The notes: a model not told the origin generated them from the letters alone. DNA of 64,000 nt from JAOUEA01 sp963810915 (GCA_963810915.1 CAWEPH010000006.1:992001-1056000), one strand, 5' to 3'; positions 25,205 through 35,812 are shown, counted from the stretch's first letter. Numbers and translations: made by a program.

Positions 25205-25820
25205 GCCGTCCACGACCCTCCGCGTGGCGTTGACGTTCGATGCCGAGCACCCCGATCGACCGTGGTGTCCACCCGGCAACGCGGAACGGGTGCTCGACAC
25301 GCTCGCGGACCGCGGCGCGCGTGCCACGTTCTTCGTGCAAGGGCGGTGGGCGCTTTCCCAGCCCGCCGCCGCCAGGCGGATCGCCGATGAGGGCCACCTC
25401 GTCGGCCATCATTCCCACTATCACGCGCGGATGCCGCTCCTGTCGGACGACGGACTCGCGTCGGACCTCACGGATGGTCGCGAGGCGGTCCTACGATCAA
25501 CGGGCGTCGATCCGCGGCCGTGGTTCCGATGCCCGTTCGGCGCCGGCGCGGACGATCCCCGCGTGCTGGGAGCGCTCGAGCACCTCGGGTATCGCAACGT
25601 GCATTGGCACGTCGAGCTCGAAGACTGGGAGCCGTGGCGGACGGGCGAAGCGATCGCGGCGGACGCGATCGAAGGGGTCCGCGAGCACGGCGACGGCGCC
25701 GTCGTGTTGATGCACACCTGGCCGGGCGGCACCGGCGAGGGCATCGGGCCCATGATCGACGGCCTGCGCACGCTCGGGGCGACCTTCGTCACCGTCGACG
25801 ACCTCGAGCAGGTGCCATGA
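25197..25820 (+). CDS. Polysaccharide deacetylase (CE4/NodB domain)
   Basis: 207-residue metal-dependent deacetylase without a signal peptide, so probably cytoplasmic and acting on imported oligosaccharides. NodB motif 1 TFDAEHPD (catalytic-base position Asp15), motif 2 GHHSHYH (His72 and His76 bind metal), motif 3 RCPFGAG, and motif 5 VLMHTW. Motif 1 reads TFDAE instead of TFDDG, so the usual metal-binding second Asp is Ala. The GTG start lies inside the end of the SIS gene, and the stop overlaps the kinase ATG. It may remove acetyl groups from N-acetylglucosamine units before phosphorylation. Confidence 0.85.
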   Translation: MSEPSTTLRVALTFDAEHPDRPWCPPGNAERVLDTLADRGARATFFVQGRWALSQPAAARRIADEGHLVGHHSHYHARMPLLSDDGLASDLTDGREAVLRSTGVDPRPWFRCPFGAGADDPRVLGALEHLGYRNVHWHVELEDWEPWRTGEAIAADAIEGVREHGDGAVVLMHTWPGGTGEGIGPMIDGLRTLGATFVTVDDLEQVP

Positions 25821-26847
25821 GCAGGCGACCGGCCCTGCTCGCGGTGGACGGCGGCGGATCCAAGATCGACGCGGCCTTGCTCCGCAGGGACGGCTCCGTG
25901 CTCGGAGCGGCCCGGACCCGGACGAAGGAGTTCGGCGAGAACGGCGGTGAACAGCACATGGTGCAGGTGCTCCACGCGGTGGCGGCGGCCTGTCGCGACG
26001 CCGGCGTCGACCCCGAGCGCTTGCCCGTCGCGGAACTGGGCGTCTACTGTCTGGCCGGTGCCGACCTGCCGGCCGACGATCGCAAGATCGCCCGGTGGCT
26101 CAAGTCGCGCACCGTCACCGGCGAGGACATCGTGCGCAACGACACGTTCGCGGTGCTCCGAGCGGGTACCGACCGAACCTGGGGCGTCGGCGTCGTCTGC
26201 GGGTACGGCATCAACTGCAGCGCAGTGGCGCCCGACGGCCGCATCACGCGGTACCCGGCGGTGGGACCGATCTCCGGAGACTGGGGAGGGGGGGTCGACA
26301 TCGGCCAGGCGGCCATCTGGCATGCGATCCGCGCCGAGGACGGCCGGGGGGAGAAGTCCGCTCTCATGGAGGTCGTCCCTCGCAACCTGGGGTTTCGGAC
26401 GCCTCGCCAGGTCCTCGAGGCGCTGTACTACGACCGCCTCGACTGGAGCCGCATCGGAGAGCTTGCCCCCTTCATCTTCGACGTCGCGCGCGAGGGTGAC
26501 GCGGTCGCGCGCGGCATCGTGGACCGGCAAGCCGACGAGGTCGTGGCGATGGCCGGCACGGCCATCCGGCGCCTGCGGATGACCAAGCTCGACGTGCACG
26601 TCGTGCTCGGCGGAGGGATCTTCCGCAACGAGGATCCGGCGTTCTTCGCCCGGATCGACGACGGGCTCCATGCGGTGGCTCCGACAGCCTCCACGCGGAT
26701 CCTCACCGCCCCGCCCGTGATCGGGGCGGCCCTGATGGGCCTCGACAGGATCGGGGCGGCCGCGGCCGCGCGGACCCGCGTTCGGCGCGAGTTGACCCAT
26801 GCTCGGCTGAGCACCCAGACTCGTGCCCGAAGGAAGGAGCATCCCTG

Positions 26848-26848
<1 letters not shown>
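25817..26848 (+). CDS. BadF/BadG-type N-acetylglucosamine/glucosamine kinase (second copy)
   Basis: 343-residue sugar kinase of the ATPase BadF family. Phosphate loop LLAVDGGGSKIDAALLRRDG, the segment VGVVCGYGINCSAVAPDG, DWGGGVDIGQAAIWHAI, and C-terminal VVLGGGIF. The ATG overlaps the deacetylase stop (ATGA). The frame is open far upstream, but that part is the deacetylase gene in another frame. It differs clearly from the kinase at 12917-13906, so the island has two kinases that may separate acetylated from deacetylated sugars. Confidence 0.87.
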
Positions 26849-28047
<1,199 letters not shown>

Positions 28048-28059
28048 GCCCGCCAACAC

Positions 28060-29187
28060 TCAGGAGGGGGGGATGCCGGACTCCGGACCCCCGACTTCCC
28101 ACGGGAGCCAGCACGTCACCACCGTCCCGTGTCCGGGATCACTCGAGACCCGACAGCGCCCTCCCAGCAGCTCGGCACGTTCGATCATCGTAGACAGACC
28201 GAGGTGACCGGGACGCGGCCGCATCGCCTCCTCGACGTCGAACCCGCGGCCGTCGTCGCGGACCTCGATCGTGACGCCATCCCTCGAACCCGTCACGGTG
28301 ACGTCCACGCGCGAGGCGGCCGCGTGCGTGCGCGTGTTGGTCACGGCCTCTTGCGCGATGCGGTACAGGACCGCCCGCATCTCCGGCGGCGGTTCGGTGT
28401 CCAGCGCATCGACGACCTCGAAGGACCAGCCGGGATCCGATGCCGTGTGCGCGAGGTAGACGTTCAGGGCGGGGATGAGACCCTCCCTGTCGAGGGCCGT
28501 GGGACGCAGCTCGAACAGCAGGGAGCGGAGTCGTTCGATCGACCGTGTGACGGTCTCGTGCAGCTCCGTGAGCTCGAGGGCCGTGGCCCTCTCGGGCGAT
28601 GCGACCAGGAGTTGGAGCCGGAGATCCACCGCGCTCATCGCCTGGATCGGGTCATCGTGGATGTCCGCAGCGATCCGTCGGCGCTCCTCCTCCTGTGCGC
28701 TCTCCAGCCGCTGCGCGAGCTCGCGCCGCTCCTGCAGCGTTCGGCGCAGGACCTCCAGGCTCCAACGAAGCTTCTCCTCCGCCTCCTTCTGGGCCGTGAT
28801 GTCGAGCATGATCCCCCGCCAGTGCGGGGGCGTTCCGGCCCCCACGATGTAGACCGCCTCGTCGCGCAACCAGACGATGCGACCGTCCTTCGCCATCATC
28901 CGATACTCCGAGAAGAACCGGTCGCCGACACGGTTGGCTCGTTCGTTCTCCTCGCTCACCCGAGCCCGGTCATCGGGATGGATCCGGTCGATCCAGAGCG
29001 CGGGGGTCGTCCCCCACTCGTCCTGCGTGTACCCGAGCAGATCCACAGCCTGGGGACTGGTGTAGAAGTTCGTGGAGAGTACGTCCGGCCGGTCGATGTA
29101 GAAGATCGCGGGGATCGATTCGACGAGTGCACGATAGACGTCCAGGTCGCCCAGGTCGTCGGGCCGCGCATCCGTGTCGGGCGTCAC
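28060..29187 (-). CDS. PAS-domain sensor histidine kinase (NarL-partner type)
   Basis: Soluble kinase of 375 residues. PAS domain ~15-135 (ESIPAIFYIDRPDVLSTNFYTSPQAVDLLGY to ITAQKEAEEKL), dimerisation HisKA_3 helix with phospho-acceptor His177 (EEERRRIAADIHDDPIQAMSAVDLRLQ), and a HATPase domain with NTRTHAAASRV, DDGRGFD and HLGLSTMIERAELLGG. The GTG at 29187 overlaps the M20 peptidase stop (GTGA), so the two are translationally coupled. The frame is open for 129 more codons upstream, but that stretch is out-of-frame peptidase sequence. No response regulator gene adjoins it. Confidence 0.87.
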   Translation of the reverse strand: MTPDTDARPDDLGDLDVYRALVESIPAIFYIDRPDVLSTNFYTSPQAVDLLGYTQDEWGTTPALWIDRIHPDDRARVSEENERANRVGDRFFSEYRMMAKDGRIVWLRDEAVYIVGAGTPPHWRGIMLDITAQKEAEEKLRWSLEVLRRTLQERRELAQRLESAQEEERRRIAADIHDDPIQAMSAVDLRLQLLVASPERATALELTELHETVTRSIERLRSLLFELRPTALDREGLIPALNVYLAHTASDPGWSFEVVDALDTEPPPEMRAVLYRIAQEAVTNTRTHAAASRVDVTVTGSRDGVTIEVRDDGRGFDVEEAMRPRPGHLGLSTMIERAELLGGRCRVSSDPGHGTVVTCWLPWEVGGPESGIPPS

Positions 29188-30344
29188 AGGCGGGCGATGA
29201 CGCCGGCGAGCAGGGCGATCCGCGGCACCACGCTCGCTAGGTCCAGCCACTCGGCGGGCGCGTGGTCGTCCCCGCCGATCGGTCCCAGCCCGTCGATCGT
29301 AGGCGTGCCGGCGGCGCTGGTGGTGTTGGCATCGGAGGCGCCACCGGTGGCGGCGTCCGTCAAGGAGAAGCCGAGTTCGCTCGCCACGTCGATCGCGATC
29401 CGCGCGAGACGCGCCCCCCCTTCCCCCTTCTCCATCGGCCGGTGCCAGGCGCTGCGATCCACGTGGATCGTCACGTCGGCGACGATCGACGAGGCACAGA
29501 TGCGGTCGATCTCGGCCTCGGCCGCCTCGAGCGTGGCGAGCTCGGGCGAGCGCAGATCGACCTGGAGGACGCATCGCTCCGGCACCACGTTCGTGCGGGT
29601 GCCGCCGCGGGCGACGCCGACGTTCACCGTGACCCCCGGCCAGCGCCCGTTCAGGTCTTGGAACTCGATGATCTTATGCGCCGCCTCCAGGAGCGCGTTG
29701 CGTCCCTTCTCCGGTTCGACCCCCGCGTGCGCTGCTCGCCCCTGGAACGTGATGGTGTAGTCGGTGATGCCGTTGCGGGAGCTGACGATGTCGCCGTTGG
29801 CCCTCGCGCCCTCGAGCACGAAGGCGGCGTCGTGCCCGGGCGCGAGCTCACGGATCACGGGACCGCTGTACGGCGATCCGATCTCCTCGTCAGGGTTGCA
29901 GACGTACGTGATGTGCTCGAACGCGTCGAACCCCGCCTCCTGGAGCACCCGCGTGGCATAGAACCCCGTGAGGAGGCCCCCCTTCATGTCCGAGACGCCG
30001 GGACCCCGGGCGGTGGAGCCCTCGATCCGGAACGGTCGCTCCGCCACGGTGCCGTCGTCGAAGACCGTGTCCATATGCCCGACCAGCAGTACGCGCGGAC
30101 CACCCGAACCGCGGAGGGTCCCGATCACCAGATCGCCGAGCTGCGGCTCGCCCTCAGAGGCGACGTGGGGACGTCGCTCCACCTCCCATCCCTGCGATCG
30201 GAAACGGTCCTCACACAGGTCCGCGATCCGGTCAACACCAGCGGGCGAGAACGACCCGCAGTCGACGTTCACCATCGTCCGCAGGTCTTCGACGAACCGT
30301 TCGTGGTGACGCCCGGCGAGGTCGAGGAGGGCCAGGGGGTCCAT
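29184..30344 (-). CDS. M20-family metallopeptidase (glutamate carboxypeptidase-like)
   Basis: Two-zinc exopeptidase, 386 residues. LLVGHMDTVFD (first His-x-Asp), PGVSDMKGGLLTG (bridging Asp), VCNPDEEIGSPYS (catalytic Glu and ligand Glu), a dimerisation domain with GRAAHAGVEPEKGRNALLEAAH, and the C-terminal ligand His in GGDDHAPAEWLD. Closest in style to carboxypeptidase G2. No signal peptide. The start at 30344 (MDPLALLDLAGRHH) is six bases from a TACCGT hexamer; an upstream Arg/Pro-rich extension of the frame is rejected. It is coupled to the sensor kinase. Confidence 0.9.
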   Translation of the reverse strand: MDPLALLDLAGRHHERFVEDLRTMVNVDCGSFSPAGVDRIADLCEDRFRSQGWEVERRPHVASEGEPQLGDLVIGTLRGSGGPRVLLVGHMDTVFDDGTVAERPFRIEGSTARGPGVSDMKGGLLTGFYATRVLQEAGFDAFEHITYVCNPDEEIGSPYSGPVIRELAPGHDAAFVLEGARANGDIVSSRNGITDYTITFQGRAAHAGVEPEKGRNALLEAAHKIIEFQDLNGRWPGVTVNVGVARGGTRTNVVPERCVLQVDLRSPELATLEAAEAEIDRICASSIVADVTIHVDRSAWHRPMEKGEGGARLARIAIDVASELGFSLTDAATGGASDANTTSAAGTPTIDGLGPIGGDDHAPAEWLDLASVVPRIALLAGVIARL

Positions 30345-30350
30345 GGGCCG

Positions 30351-30356
30351 ACGGTA
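30351..30356 (-). promoter_or_regulatory. Probable -10 element of peptidase/kinase operon, leaderless
   Basis: TACCGT on the minus strand, six bases before the ATG at 30344, no ribosome-binding site between. Confidence 0.45.
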
Positions 30357-30483
30357 GCACGGCGTCCTCGATGTCCGCGTCGACGCGATACCCTCGCGTG
30401 CCGGATGGCCGGGCGACCGCGATGATGGTGTCTTCCCGGTCGGGTGAGGGCCCCGGCCCCGGGCCCGATGGAGGGAGGCGCGG

Positions 30484-32220
30484 ATGGCGAAGGTGCAGTC
30501 GCGCCGCGCCCCGTCGAAGATCCCAGGCCTCAACGTCATCGCCGGCTACGAACGACGATGGCTCTCCAAGGACATCGTGGCGGGCCTCGTCCTCACGGCG
30601 ATCCTGGTGCCCCAGGGCATGGCCTACGCCGAGCTCGCGGGCCTTCCTCCCATCACCGGCCTGTACACGTCCATCCTGTGTCTGCTCGGCTATGCGGTCT
30701 TCGGCCCCTCGAAGATCCTCGTGCTCGGCCCGGACTCGGCCCTCGGACCCATGATCGCCGCCACGATCGTTCCGCTGATGGGGGCCGGTGGGGATCCAGC
30801 ACGGGCGGTGGCTCTCGCATCCCTGCTCGCGCTGATCGTGGGTCTCATCATGATCTTGTCCGGGATCGCGAAGCTCGGGTTCGTGGCCGACCTGCTCTCG
30901 AAGCCCACGCGGATCGGCTACATGAACGGGCTGGCCCTCACGATCCTCGTGGGCCAGCTCCCCAAGCTCTTCGGGTTCTCCGTGGACGCCGACGGACTGA
31001 TCCCAGAGGCTTCGGGGTTCATCCACGGACTCATGCACGGCGAGGCCGTCGGCGCCGCGTTGTTCGTCGGCGGGTCGTCGTTGATCCTGATCTTCGTGTT
31101 GCAGCGATGGCTCCCGAAGCTCCCGGCCGTCCTGATCGCCGTCGTAGTGGCGATCATCTCGGTGAACGTGTTCGACCTGGTTGCGAAGGGCGTGTCGGTC
31201 GTCGGGACCCTGCCACAGGGCTTCCCGCCGTTCACGATCCCCGACGTCTCGGTCTCGGACCTCCCTCTCCTGGTGGGAGGAGCGCTCGGGATCGCGCTCG
31301 TGGCCCTGGCCGACACGATCTCGACCGCCTCGGCGTTCGCCGCTCGTTCGGGGGACGAGGTGCACGGCAGCCAGGAGATGGTGGGGATCGGGATGGCGAA
31401 CATCGCGGCCGGGTTCTTCCAAGGATTCCCGGTGAGCACGAGCGGCTCACGCACCGCGGTGGCGGAGCAGTCGAGCGCGAAGACCCAGCTCACGGGCGTG
31501 GTCGGGGCCGTCACGATCACGCTGATGCTCGTGTTCGTCCCGGGGCTCCTGAGGAACCTCCCCCAGCCCACGCTCGCCGCGGTGGTGATCGCGGCCTCCG
31601 TGTCGCTCGCCGACATCGCCGGGACGCGCCGCCTGTGGCGCCTGCGCCACACGGAGTTCTGGCTCTGCATGGCCGCCTTCATCGCCGTCGCGTTCCTCGG
31701 GGTCCTGCCCGGCATCGGCGTCGCCGTCGCACTCTCGATCCTGAACGTGTTCCGCCGCGCCTGGTGGCCGTACCAGGCCGAGCTGGGACGGGTCGCAGGG
31801 CTCCCCGGCTACCACGACACGACGATGCATCCCGACGCCAAACTGATGCCGGGACTCGTGATCTACCGGTTCGACGCACCGCTCATCTTCGCGAACGCGC
31901 GGGTGTTCCGCGAGCAGATCCTGGAGATCCCCGATCGGCAGCCGGGGGTTCGCTGGATCGTGATCGCCTCCGAACCCATCACCGACGTGGACACGACGGC
32001 GGCGGACATGCTCGCCGACCTCGACGAGACGTTGAACGCGCGCGGTATGTCCCTGATCTTCGCGGAGATGAAGGATCCGGTTCACCGCAAGATCGAGCGG
32101 TACGAGCTCACGCGCACGATCGACCCGGCCCATTTCTTCCCGACGGTGGGCGCCGCGGTGCGCGCGTTCAAGGCGGAGACGGACGCCGCGTGGGCGGAGC
32201 CCGGGGAGGACCGATCGTGA
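30484..32220 (+). CDS. SulP-family anion transporter with STAS domain
   Basis: Inner-membrane transporter (sulfate, bicarbonate or related anions), 578 residues. About 10-14 helices from residue ~28; PQGMAYAELAGLPPITGLYTS is the SulP signature and GSRTAVAEQSSAKTQLTGVVGA lies in the second half. The C-terminal STAS domain (~445-560) has FDAPLIFANARVFREQIL and ITDVDTTAADMLADL. The GGAGGGAGG ribosome-binding site fits the ATG. First gene of a three-gene operon (overlapping stops and starts) with PlsC and NUDIX genes. Substrate not determinable. Confidence 0.92.
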   Translation: MAKVQSRRAPSKIPGLNVIAGYERRWLSKDIVAGLVLTAILVPQGMAYAELAGLPPITGLYTSILCLLGYAVFGPSKILVLGPDSALGPMIAATIVPLMGAGGDPARAVALASLLALIVGLIMILSGIAKLGFVADLLSKPTRIGYMNGLALTILVGQLPKLFGFSVDADGLIPEASGFIHGLMHGEAVGAALFVGGSSLILIFVLQRWLPKLPAVLIAVVVAIISVNVFDLVAKGVSVVGTLPQGFPPFTIPDVSVSDLPLLVGGALGIALVALADTISTASAFAARSGDEVHGSQEMVGIGMANIAAGFFQGFPVSTSGSRTAVAEQSSAKTQLTGVVGAVTITLMLVFVPGLLRNLPQPTLAAVVIAASVSLADIAGTRRLWRLRHTEFWLCMAAFIAVAFLGVLPGIGVAVALSILNVFRRAWWPYQAELGRVAGLPGYHDTTMHPDAKLMPGLVIYRFDAPLIFANARVFREQILEIPDRQPGVRWIVIASEPITDVDTTAADMLADLDETLNARGMSLIFAEMKDPVHRKIERYELTRTIDPAHFFPTVGAAVRAFKAETDAAWAEPGEDRS

Positions 32221-32927
32221 CAGAGCGAAGCGCCCGCCCGCGGTCGCTTGAACGCGGCATGCGAGAGATGAACTGGATCTGGACCATCGGGGCCCCGCTC
32301 GTGCGCGCCATCATGGCGCTCGTCTTCCGGGTGCGCGTGGAGGGCATCCGGCATGTGCCCGATCGTGGACAGGCGATCCTCGCGCCCAACCACGTGAGCG
32401 TTCTGGACGGGCCCGCGCTCGCCGCCGTCACGGGCGCCCAACGCTGGCGTGCGACGCGATTCCTGATCGCGTCGGAGATCTACGACACCGGCTGGGGATG
32501 GATCCTTCGCCAGGCCCGACAGATCCCCATCGTGCGCGGCGGCGGCGACACGGGAGCGCTCACGACGGCGGTCGACGCGGTCACGGGGGGCGGCTGCGTC
32601 GGGATCTTCCCCGAGGGCCGGGTGAGCGACGACCCCTCACACGGTCTGCAGCGACTCCGCTCGGGGATCACGCGGGTGGCCGTCCCCGCCGGCGCGCCCG
32701 TCGTGCCGATCGGGATCTGGGGCACGCAGACGGCGTGGCCTCACAAAGGTGGCGTCCTCTGGGCGGCTCTCCTGCGGCGGCCGCGCGTCGCCCTGATCTA
32801 CGGCGAGCCCTTGCGACCACCCTCCCCCGGGAGCGATGAATCCCCAGGCGATTTCCGGCTGCGTCTCGCCGACGCGATCGGCGAGCAGGTGCGACGCGCC
32901 CAGGCCTTGACCGAGGATGACGCGTGA
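32217..32927 (+). CDS. 1-acyl-sn-glycerol-3-phosphate acyltransferase (PlsC-like)
   Basis: Phospholipid-synthesis acyltransferase, 236 residues. ILAPNHVSVLDGPAL carries the H-x4-D catalytic pair, IPIVRGGGDTGALTTAV the second block, GIFPEGRVSDD the FPEG glycerol-phosphate site, and GAPVVPIGIWGT the last block. One amphipathic or membrane-associated segment lies near the N-terminus. The GTG start overlaps the transporter stop (GTGA), with GGGGAGGA seven bases upstream. In other organisms PlsC activity makes phosphatidic acid. Confidence 0.9.
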   Translation: MTERSARPRSLERGMREMNWIWTIGAPLVRAIMALVFRVRVEGIRHVPDRGQAILAPNHVSVLDGPALAAVTGAQRWRATRFLIASEIYDTGWGWILRQARQIPIVRGGGDTGALTTAVDAVTGGGCVGIFPEGRVSDDPSHGLQRLRSGITRVAVPAGAPVVPIGIWGTQTAWPHKGGVLWAALLRRPRVALIYGEPLRPPSPGSDESPGDFRLRLADAIGEQVRRAQALTEDDA

Positions 32928-33472
32928 GCTCCGAGGTCGGACCCTGGCGTCGTCGGTCACGGTCGACCGTCTACGCGAACCCGTGGATCGAGGTCTGGCA
33001 CGACGAGGTCCGGCGCCCCGACGGCCACCCCGGCATCTACGGGGTGGTGCATTTCCGCACCCGCGCCGTCGGCGTGGTCGTCCTGGACGACGACGACCGG
33101 GTGCTGCTCGTGGGCCAGCACCGCTACACGCTCGACCGCTACTCCTGGGAGATCCCCGAGGGCGGCGCCCCGTGGGACGAGGAGCCCCTTGCTGGCGCGC
33201 GACGCGAGCTCGCCGAGGAGACGGGCTACACGGCGTCGTCGTGGCGGGAGTTGATCCGCTTCACGCTCTCGAACTCGGCGACGGACGAAGAAGGGGTTAC
33301 GTTCGTCGCCACCGGGCTCGCTCCCGGCGCGGCCTCCCCCGACGGCACCGAGGATCTCGCCGTCAGATGGGTCCCGTTCGACGAGGCGCTCGCCATGGTC
33401 GATCGAGGCGAGATCCACGACGTCATGACCCAAACCGCACTCCTCACGATCGCACGAGAGCGGGGAGTCTAG
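32924..33472 (+). CDS. NUDIX hydrolase (ADP-ribose pyrophosphatase-like)
   Basis: 182 residues. The Nudix box G-x5-E-x7-REUxEExGU is complete (GAPWDEEPLAGARRELAEET, then GY). The upstream strands RAVGVVVLDDDDRVLLVGQHRYTLDRYSWEIPEGG match ADP-ribose pyrophosphatases. The GTG start overlaps the PlsC stop. The TAG stop interlocks with the TAG of the convergent hydrolase gene (CTAG, 33469-33472). Confidence 0.9.
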   Translation: MSSEVGPWRRRSRSTVYANPWIEVWHDEVRRPDGHPGIYGVVHFRTRAVGVVVLDDDDRVLLVGQHRYTLDRYSWEIPEGGAPWDEEPLAGARRELAEETGYTASSWRELIRFTLSNSATDEEGVTFVATGLAPGAASPDGTEDLAVRWVPFDEALAMVDRGEIHDVMTQTALLTIARERGV

Positions 33473-34089
33473 CGTTCCATGTGCTCCCTGAACCACGCCT
33501 CCGCCAGGGCGGTCACCCGATCCATGGTGCCCGGTTCCTCGAACAGGTGGGTGGCCCCGGGCACGACCTCGAGCCGGTGCACGCACCGCAGCTCCCGTTC
33601 CGCCATCCGGTTGAGCTCGAGGACCAACGTGTCCGCCCCGCCCACGACCAGCAACGTGGGTGCCGTCACCCGCTCGAGACCGCCGGCGAGATCGGGACGC
33701 CCACCTCGAGAGACCACGGCTGCGATGTCCTCCCCGAACCCCGCGGCGGCCGTGAGCGCCGCCGCGGAGCCCGTGCTCGCGCCGTAGTACCCGAGAGGGA
33801 GCGATCCACACGCGGGCTGTGCGCGAACCCAGCTGGTCGCGTCGACCAGGCGGCCGGCCAGCAACCCGATATCGAACACGAGCGACCGATCGCCGGCCTC
33901 CGACGCCGTCAACAGGTCGAACAACAACGTGGCCATGCCCGATCGGTTCAGGGAGCCGGCAACCGCGCGGTTCCGCGGGCTCGCATGCGAGCTGCCGCTC
34001 CCGTGAGCGAAGACGACCAACCCGCTGGCACCCTCGACACCCTCGATATCCCCGGGAAGGCGGAGATCGCCGACCTCGACGTGGGGCAT
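33469..34089 (-). CDS. Alpha/beta hydrolase (dienelactone-hydrolase-like)
   Basis: 206-residue serine hydrolase. LVVFAHGSGSSHASPRN is the oxyanion strand, YYGASTGSAAAL the nucleophile elbow (Ser of GASTGS), LLVVGGADTLV supplies the acid, and VPGATHLFEEPG the His. AGGAGGGG lies about ten bases before the ATG. Small hydrolases of this kind are often found fused or next to phosphoribosyltransferases, but none is present here. Substrate unknown. Confidence 0.83.
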   Translation of the reverse strand: MPHVEVGDLRLPGDIEGVEGASGLVVFAHGSGSSHASPRNRAVAGSLNRSGMATLLFDLLTASEAGDRSLVFDIGLLAGRLVDATSWVRAQPACGSLPLGYYGASTGSAAALTAAAGFGEDIAAVVSRGGRPDLAGGLERVTAPTLLVVGGADTLVLELNRMAERELRCVHRLEVVPGATHLFEEPGTMDRVTALAEAWFREHMER

Positions 34090-34103
34090 AGGGGAGACCC
34101 CTC

Positions 34104-35786
34104 CTAGCCTGCCGCCACCTCTTGCGGCAGCCAGAACCAGCGTAGGTCTTCGAAGTCGCCGCCGACATCCAGCACCTGACCCTCCGCGGCCCCGGGCGAC
34201 TCCGCGAGTAGGGCGCGCGCCTCCTCGAGATACTCGGCGAGTCTCGATTCGGGCTCGTGGTGCCGGTGTCCCTCGAACCGCATACCGCCGTCTTCGTAAC
34301 GCACGTCACGGAGCGACATCGGCGGCTCCGGCTGCCCGTCCGCGTGGCGCCACATCCCGCTCGCGGGTTCGAACCGGTAGCGCGGGAGCAGCCTCCAGCC
34401 GTCGGTCGCAACGAGGTCGACCGCGTCGAGGACGTACTCGAAGACGGACCGGGTGAGGAAATAGTTGAAGTTGACCCGCACCCAGCCGGGCTTGATGCCC
34501 TCGCATCCCCGCGCGATCTCTCGCTCGAAGCCGTGCGAGCGTTCGAGATCGATCCCGAGCAAACGGTGGCCGTACGGCCCGGCGCACGAACACCCTCCGC
34601 GCGACTGGATACCGAAGAGATCGTTCAGCAACGCCACGACGAAGTTGTGGTGCAGGTAGCGACCCCGGTGGCTGATCACGAACGAGACGATGGAGAGCCG
34701 AGGGAGATCGTGACTGCCGAGGATCTGGATGTTGGGATTCGCCTCCCAGCGGTGCATCGCGGCGTGAGTGAACCGCGCTTCGCGCTCCCTGATGGCTGCC
34801 ACCCCCACCGCCTCCTTCAGCTGGAACACGAGCCCCGCACGGATCGACTCCACGATCGCCGGTGTCCCACCTTCCTCGCGACGCTCCACGTCGTCGAGGT
34901 AGCGGTGCTCCGTCGGGTTCACGTAGGCGACGGTCCCGCCGCCCGGGACGCTCGGCACGCGGTTGTGGAAGAGGTCGCGACGGGCCACCAACACGCCGGG
35001 GGTACCCGGGCCGCCGACGAACTTGTGCGGCGAGAGGAACACGGCATCCAAGTAGGAGAGCGCATCGATCCCGCCGTGCGACATCTCGATCGCGACGTAG
35101 GGCGCCGCGGCCGCGTAGTCCCAGAACGACAGCGCTCCATGACGATGCAGCATCGCCGAGATCGCCGGCACGTCGCTGATGATGCCCGTGACGTTGGAAG
35201 CGGCCGAGAAGCTACCGATCTTCAGGGGCTGCTCCGCATGCTCGACGAGCGCACGGTCGAGCGCGTCGAGGTCGATCCGTCCGTCGTGATCCTCGGGCAC
35301 CCTGACGAGGTCCGCGATCGATTCCCGCCAGGGCAGCTCGTTGGAGTGGTGTTCGTAGGGGCCGACGAACACGACGGGTCGATCCCGGTCCGGGATCCGG
35401 TCCCGCAGCCCGTAACGCTCGTCGAGGCCCGCGGGGAGACGGAGCTCCAAGCAGTCGATCAACTTGTCGATCGCGCCCGTCGAGCCGGATCCACAGAAGA
35501 TCACGGCGTGCTCGTCCCGCGAGGCGCCGACCGCATCCCGGATGATGGCCCTCGCGTCCTCCCGGAACCGCGTGGTCTGCAAGCCCGTGCCGCTGGACTC
35601 CGTGTGGGTGTTCGCGTAGAGGGGCAGCACGGTGTCCCGGATGAAGTCCTCGATGAAGGAGAGCGAACGTCCCGAGGCCGTGTAGTCGGCATAGGTCACC
35701 CGCCTCAGACCGAAGGGCGTGGCGATGGCTTCATCGTCGCCGATGACGGCGTCGCGAACCTCATGGATCAGACGGTCGTCCGGCAC
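34104..35786 (-). CDS. Class V aminotransferase (cysteine-desulfurase-like fold)
   Basis: PLP enzyme of 560 residues, longer than the usual ~400. YADYTASGRSLSFIEDFI near the N-terminus, FCGSGSTGAIDKLI (96-110) as the phosphate-binding turn, Asp223 in FWDYAAAAPY, and PLP Lys255 in LSPHKFVGGPGTPG. A C-terminal part (~400-560) adds a GGCSCAGPYGHRLLGID segment containing a Cys at the position used by desulfurases, then an acidic tail. It could be a desulfurase, a lyase or an aminotransferase. GTG start seven bases after a TAGCAT hexamer. Confidence 0.83.
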   Translation of the reverse strand: MPDDRLIHEVRDAVIGDDEAIATPFGLRRVTYADYTASGRSLSFIEDFIRDTVLPLYANTHTESSGTGLQTTRFREDARAIIRDAVGASRDEHAVIFCGSGSTGAIDKLIDCLELRLPAGLDERYGLRDRIPDRDRPVVFVGPYEHHSNELPWRESIADLVRVPEDHDGRIDLDALDRALVEHAEQPLKIGSFSAASNVTGIISDVPAISAMLHRHGALSFWDYAAAAPYVAIEMSHGGIDALSYLDAVFLSPHKFVGGPGTPGVLVARRDLFHNRVPSVPGGGTVAYVNPTEHRYLDDVERREEGGTPAIVESIRAGLVFQLKEAVGVAAIREREARFTHAAMHRWEANPNIQILGSHDLPRLSIVSFVISHRGRYLHHNFVVALLNDLFGIQSRGGCSCAGPYGHRLLGIDLERSHGFEREIARGCEGIKPGWVRVNFNYFLTRSVFEYVLDAVDLVATDGWRLLPRYRFEPASGMWRHADGQPEPPMSLRDVRYEDGGMRFEGHRHHEPESRLAEYLEEARALLAESPGAAEGQVLDVGGDFEDLRWFWLPQEVAAG

Positions 35787-35793
35787 GTGGGCG

Positions 35794-35799
35794 ATGCTA
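35794..35799 (-). promoter_or_regulatory. Probable -10 element, leaderless
   Basis: TAGCAT on the minus strand, seven bases before the GTG at 35786. Confidence 0.45.
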
Positions 35800-35812
35800 C
35801 ACGCGGGCGTGC

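Noticed and set aside
28060..29574. 129-codon upstream extension of the PAS kinase
   Set aside because: It is Arg-rich out-of-frame sequence of the M20 peptidase gene; the GTGA overlap at 29184-29187 gives the start.
30444..32927. A continuous 827-codon frame that looks like a fusion ending in PlsC
   Set aside because: The first ~590 codons are out-of-frame SulP sequence; PlsC has its own GTG and ribosome-binding site at 32217.
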